Assembly: GCA_036495685.1 (NCBI GenBank)
Contig: DASXMJ010000212.1
Coordinates: 1 to 48,821, forward strand
Source of the DNA: Candidatus Binataceae bacterium
GTDB lineage: Bacteria; Desulfobacterota; Binatia; Binatales; Binataceae
Length of the DNA: 48,821 nt
Direction of reading: 5' to 3'
Part shown: positions 45,876-48,821 of the stretch, piece by piece
Layout: each line of letters begins with the position of its first letter
How positions within the stretch are numbered: the stretch's first letter is position 1
The notes under the pieces: generated by a model
What the model was told of the DNA's origin: nothing
The model's input: only the letters and a program-made list of their open reading frames with translations
Databases searched by the model: none
Made by a program: the position numbers and the translations under genes

Positions 45876-46391
45876 TCAGGGATATTTCGCGACCGCCGAT
45901 GCGGGCAGAAGCACCCTGAGTCCGCCGGCCTCGATAGCGCTGAGCAGAATCGCCACCCGCTCCGCCCCCGAGAGATAGCGCTCGAAGATCGCTTCAAACC
46001 CGCGGAACGGTCCTTCCACCACTAACACCCGGTCCCCGTTGCCGAGCGGCTTTTCCGGGATTTCGACCACATCGTCGACGCCGCGCCGACGGATTTCAGT
46101 CACGATCGTGGTAGGCACCGCCAGAGGGTCGCTGCCTGCGGAGACGATACCCCGCACCCCGGGCATATACTTGACTTCGAAGTAACTGCGCTGAAGATCG
46201 AAGCGCGCAAACACGTAGCAAGGGAACAACGGCCCCACCGACATCGCCATCCGGCCCCAGCGCGGGGCCTTCCCCCGCAGCAGCGGCAGGAACACTTCCG
46301 GCACCGTAGTCTGGAGCTGGTCTTTTACCCATCGCTCCTTGCCGGTTTTGGTACGAATCAGATACCAGGCGGTGCCGTCATTTAATTCCAT
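45876..46391 (-). CDS. NusG/RfaH-like transcription antitermination factor
   Basis: A 171-residue protein. The NGN domain is seen in AWYLIRTKTGKERWVKDQL, the FLPLLRGKAPRW that follows, and LFPCYVFARFDL; the KOW region near residue 117 is GNGDRVLVVEGPFRGFEAIF. RfaH and UpxY-type paralogs bind RNA polymerase and prevent early termination of long polysaccharide operons; its position before the cupin and gmd genes fits that. I start at the ATG 46389-46391, since a longer frame extends into the terminator of the upstream gene. No ops/JUMPStart element was recognised. Confidence 0.9.
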   Translation of the reverse strand: MELNDGTAWYLIRTKTGKERWVKDQLQTTVPEVFLPLLRGKAPRWGRMAMSVGPLFPCYVFARFDLQRSYFEVKYMPGVRGIVSAGSDPLAVPTTIVTEIRRRGVDDVVEIPEKPLGNGDRVLVVEGPFRGFEAIFERYLSGAERVAILLSAIEAGGLRVLLPASAVAKYP

Positions 46392-46447
46392 AACCTGCTC
46401 TGAGACTGACTTGGCAGATACGCTTTGCTTCCGGGACCCGAAATAAA

Positions 46448-46479
46448 AAGGCGGCTGTAGCATACGCCACAGCCGCCTT
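46448..46479 (-). terminator. Rho-independent terminator of the porin-like gene
   Basis: A perfect 11-bp inverted repeat, AAGGCGGCTGT and ACAGCCGCCTT with a 10-base loop, begins about 17 bases after the stop of the porin gene. On the reverse strand it continues TTTTTATTT, a proper T tract. It separates the porin gene from the RfaH-like operon. Confidence 0.92.
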
Positions 46480-46495
46480 AGCAGTCCAGACGAGG

Positions 46496-48400
46496 TTAGA
46501 TTTCGTAGGTCATGGTGAACTCAAGCTCGTTGGTGCGCTGCTGCGCGCTGTACAGGAACGGATCGGTGTAACGCCCGCTCTTCCCGATCGCCATGAACGC
46601 GTTCACTCCGAACAGAACGCTGCGCGAATAGCGGTAGGTGTTGGTTGACGACAGGGCGCCCACCGCGTCGTCGATATCCCACGTCCACACGTTAGTGGTA
46701 ACCAACTGGCCGTTGAGTATCCAGTCGACTGCCGACACGAAGAAGAAGTTGCTGTCCTCGCGCACCTTGCCGATGGTGTTGGCGATACTGGGGACAGCAT
46801 CGGTGGGACGGTCAGGAAACCAGGTATTGACGTACTGCGCCGTGAAAAAGGTGTGCTGCTTGGACAGCCACGGAATGTAGGTCGGACGGTCGCCGGCAAG
46901 GATGAACCGCGCATTCTCCGCCCACTCGGCATGGGTCCCACCCGTTACCTGATTAGTTACCGAGTTCACGCCAAAGTTGGGCGTGTACAGGCTGTCATAC
47001 CGGTAAACGATATCGGTCCACTCCTTGTCGTAATAGGTACCGGTCAACCCGAAGAATGAATTACGGCGGTAGCGGGTAACGAGCGGCGCCCAGATTGTGC
47101 CAAATACAGGAACACCCGGAGCCGGGTTGACTCTGTGGAACGACCTCCCTCCTGGAATACCATAGAAGAATTGCCCGGGTAGTGTAGCTGCACCCCCTAC
47201 GAAGCCGAAGGGCCCACCAAACTGCGCGAAGTTCTGGGTGACAGGGCAATTCCGCCACTCATAGAGATAGATGAAGCTGGCCTGAAGTCCATTACCGATC
47301 GGCAGCAGGCTCGATGCGCGCGCGCCAAACTCACTATTCTCAAGCGAGTTGGAAGGGTCGTTATGGGGGCCCGTAACATTGAATACGCCGAAGCCCTGAC
47401 TGACGTTGATTAACGGTTTCGCAGCTGTCTGAAGGAAGCTGCGGATCTGGATCGGTTGGCCTTGAAAATTAATACCATTGTTGTTGAAGCGCGCCGGCAC
47501 GTCCCCAACTGCGCCTGATCCATTACCCGGCCCCCTCGCCGCCGGGACAGCCCACGGGTTGCGTGCGTCGTGGACCGTCCACCCAAGGTCGACGGTGTTG
47601 CCCTGGAAGTCGCCCGGTATCCAGAACGCCTCGAGTTCGTTGTTGGCCGTCTTTTCGAAGTCAGGCAGGATGTAGTTGAACTTCACCATCCGCACGTTCT
47701 TGCGCAAGTCTTCCGCGGCCTCGAACGGGATGAACCCGTGGAAGGTCGCGTCGACCGGGTTGGTCACTTCGGTACCGGAGAGCGCATCCGCTTCCGACCA
47801 GATGACCTGCTGCTTGCCGACGCGCATCGAGAAGTTGTCGGTGAAGTTCAGCTGCCCGTAGTACTCGTGCAGGTCGTTGCGCAAATACTGCTGCTGCAAC
47901 TGGGATTGCGTGTAGGTAAACCAATTGTTGTTGGTAATGGCTCGGCCGCGATCCTTCAAGGTTCCGACCGTGTCGTACCAGGGACGGTAGAACGCGAAGA
48001 AGTCGGCGTCTTTCAGGATCAGTGTGTCGAAACGTCCCATGAACTTGTAGTTCTTGACCACGTGGTAGTCGGGCCGGATGTCGCCCAAAAACCGCATCTC
48101 GTCGAGGTCCCAGTGATTGAAGTCCCAGGTCCCGCCTGTCTTAGAGGAGGCGAGTCCCACATTCGCGACCGTCGTGGTCGGGGTCGGATGGGTGAAGGTG
48201 GTAGGGGTTCCGTTGTTCGCGCTGCTGCCCTGACCCCAGCGTCCCTCCGTGCGGGATTCGAAGAACCCAAATACCGAGAAGTCACCCTGCGTGATGGTCG
48301 CTCGCGCCGCCGTCGACCACAGTGTGGCGACCGATGCCACCACGGCCACTAGCATGCTCCACCGCATGCTTCGACCACTTGCCGATTTCCCGTTCAGCAT
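46496..48400 (-). CDS. DUF1302-like outer-membrane beta-barrel protein
   Basis: A 634-residue secreted protein with a signal peptide (about 35 residues: SMRWSMLVAVVASVATLWST and then ARA) and a mature part rich in aromatic, Asn and Gly residues with alternating pattern, typical of an outer-membrane barrel. The central NFSMRVGKQQVIWSEADALSG-TEVTNPVD block resembles the DUF1302 conserved stretch LRVGRQ-xxxWGE...NPVD, and the C terminus ends FTMTYEI. Its function is not established; family members are thought to be porins, some located next to hydrophobic-compound degradation genes. ATG at 48398-48400 has GGGGGTG just upstream. It ends in a strong terminator. Confidence 0.82.
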   Translation of the reverse strand: MLNGKSASGRSMRWSMLVAVVASVATLWSTAARATITQGDFSVFGFFESRTEGRWGQGSSANNGTPTTFTHPTPTTTVANVGLASSKTGGTWDFNHWDLDEMRFLGDIRPDYHVVKNYKFMGRFDTLILKDADFFAFYRPWYDTVGTLKDRGRAITNNNWFTYTQSQLQQQYLRNDLHEYYGQLNFTDNFSMRVGKQQVIWSEADALSGTEVTNPVDATFHGFIPFEAAEDLRKNVRMVKFNYILPDFEKTANNELEAFWIPGDFQGNTVDLGWTVHDARNPWAVPAARGPGNGSGAVGDVPARFNNNGINFQGQPIQIRSFLQTAAKPLINVSQGFGVFNVTGPHNDPSNSLENSEFGARASSLLPIGNGLQASFIYLYEWRNCPVTQNFAQFGGPFGFVGGAATLPGQFFYGIPGGRSFHRVNPAPGVPVFGTIWAPLVTRYRRNSFFGLTGTYYDKEWTDIVYRYDSLYTPNFGVNSVTNQVTGGTHAEWAENARFILAGDRPTYIPWLSKQHTFFTAQYVNTWFPDRPTDAVPSIANTIGKVREDSNFFFVSAVDWILNGQLVTTNVWTWDIDDAVGALSSTNTYRYSRSVLFGVNAFMAIGKSGRYTDPFLYSAQQRTNELEFTMTYEI

Positions 48401-48821
48401 AGACACCCCCAAGCCAGTTGGAGCCCTCGTGGTTGGTCAAACCCTATCCCCACTAGCGAGGCCCGAACGACACTTTTCCGGTCCGCTCGCTAGCAAACTA
48501 CGAACGCGGGTTAACTAACACCCGCCGTTCACCAATGTCAAGCAGGGCGCCACGCTAAAGTAAGACTTCCCAAACATGACCGTAACTTCAGCGACCAAGT
48601 GTTCCGCGAAATTAACCAGGAGGCATTTTTTCCGCCAGGCCTCGATCCCGAGGCTGTCGGCGATCTCCGTCTGGCGCCGGGGTGGCCAGCCGTCCGCATT
48701 AATTTGCGGGTCGCCTCAACCTGGTGAGAACTGGTCTGCTCTCGACTAATCGCGGAGATAAGTAATTGCTATCTGCTAGGGTCCATCGGCAAATTACGCA
48801 GGCGTTACGGCCTGCTTGAAT
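48401..48821. other. Right-edge region, no supported gene
   Basis: A 421-base stretch upstream of the porin gene. It holds a perfect hairpin at 48798-48815 (GCAGGC-GTTACG-GCCTGC) at the very edge, followed by TTGAAT, possibly a terminator for a gene beyond the window. A stretch ending at 48724 translates into protein-like sequence on the plus strand but has no clear start or family. Confidence 0.4.

Noticed and set aside
48588-48724. Protein-like stretch (NQEAFFPPGLDPEAVGDL) on the plus strand
   Set aside because: No clear start codon, no Shine-Dalgarno sequence and no family; could be chance in GC-rich DNA.

Overview
The window is high-GC DNA from a Gram-negative bacterium. An outer-membrane porin-like protein, a selenoprotein-type thiol oxidoreductase, three luciferase-like flavin monooxygenases (one of an F420 type), paired acyl-CoA dehydrogenases and an archaeal-type lumazine synthase together suggest a soil or sediment lineage from a candidate phylum. 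The Binatota / Desulfobacterota_B area is a guess; no 16S rRNA or other phylogenetic marker is present. No tRNA, rRNA, CRISPR array, insertion sequence or prophage was recognised.

Layout. (1) 1-5400: a truncated PP2C phosphatase at the left edge, an APC permease, a PII signal protein with a good sigma-54 promoter match, then a cyclase-family hydrolase and an amidohydrolase. (2) 5600-6800: a redoxin/DsbD-N fusion whose only obstacle is an in-frame UGA at the first position of a CxxC-like motif (UPFC), followed at the right distance by a perfect stem-loop. It is best read as a selenoprotein. (3) 6900-12200: an LLM oxidoreductase, a TetR regulator with a perfect operator, an amidase, a class III aminotransferase and a single-domain response regulator. 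(4) 12500-19980: a ClC channel with CBS domains, a tight five-gene catabolic operon (two acyl-CoA dehydrogenases, LLM monooxygenase, PPOX/F420-type protein, acetoacetate-decarboxylase-like protein), and a divergent ferredoxin / zinc-ribbon / coiled-coil fusion. (5) 20000-24240: threonine deaminase with two small partner genes, an MFS transporter and a MerR-TPR protein. (6) 24459-28565: a GH81 endo-1,3-beta-glucanase gene interrupted by two compensating frameshifts and two amber codons. (7) 29000-30860: hisH, hisF and an archaeal-type ribH in one operon; HisF has Gln where the catalytic Asp is expected. (8) 31100-36030: an APC permease with a C-terminal USP-like domain, divergent from a histidine kinase / NtrC-type regulator pair, with three TTGCAA-type palindromes between them. 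(9) 36000-40630: a small secreted protein, an F420-type LLM enzyme, a frameshifted XRE-cupin regulator, GNAT, DUF1499 and methyltransferase genes. (10) 40700-48400: metH, then an RfaH/NusG-like factor, a cupin and gmd in one operon (surface polysaccharide), and a DUF1302-like porin ending in a strong terminator.

Main themes. Most of the window is small-molecule catabolism (LLM, ACAD, amidase, hydrolases) with local regulators. A nitrogen theme links the PII gene, its predicted sigma-54 promoter and the NtrC-type regulator. The most notable item is the predicted selenoprotein.
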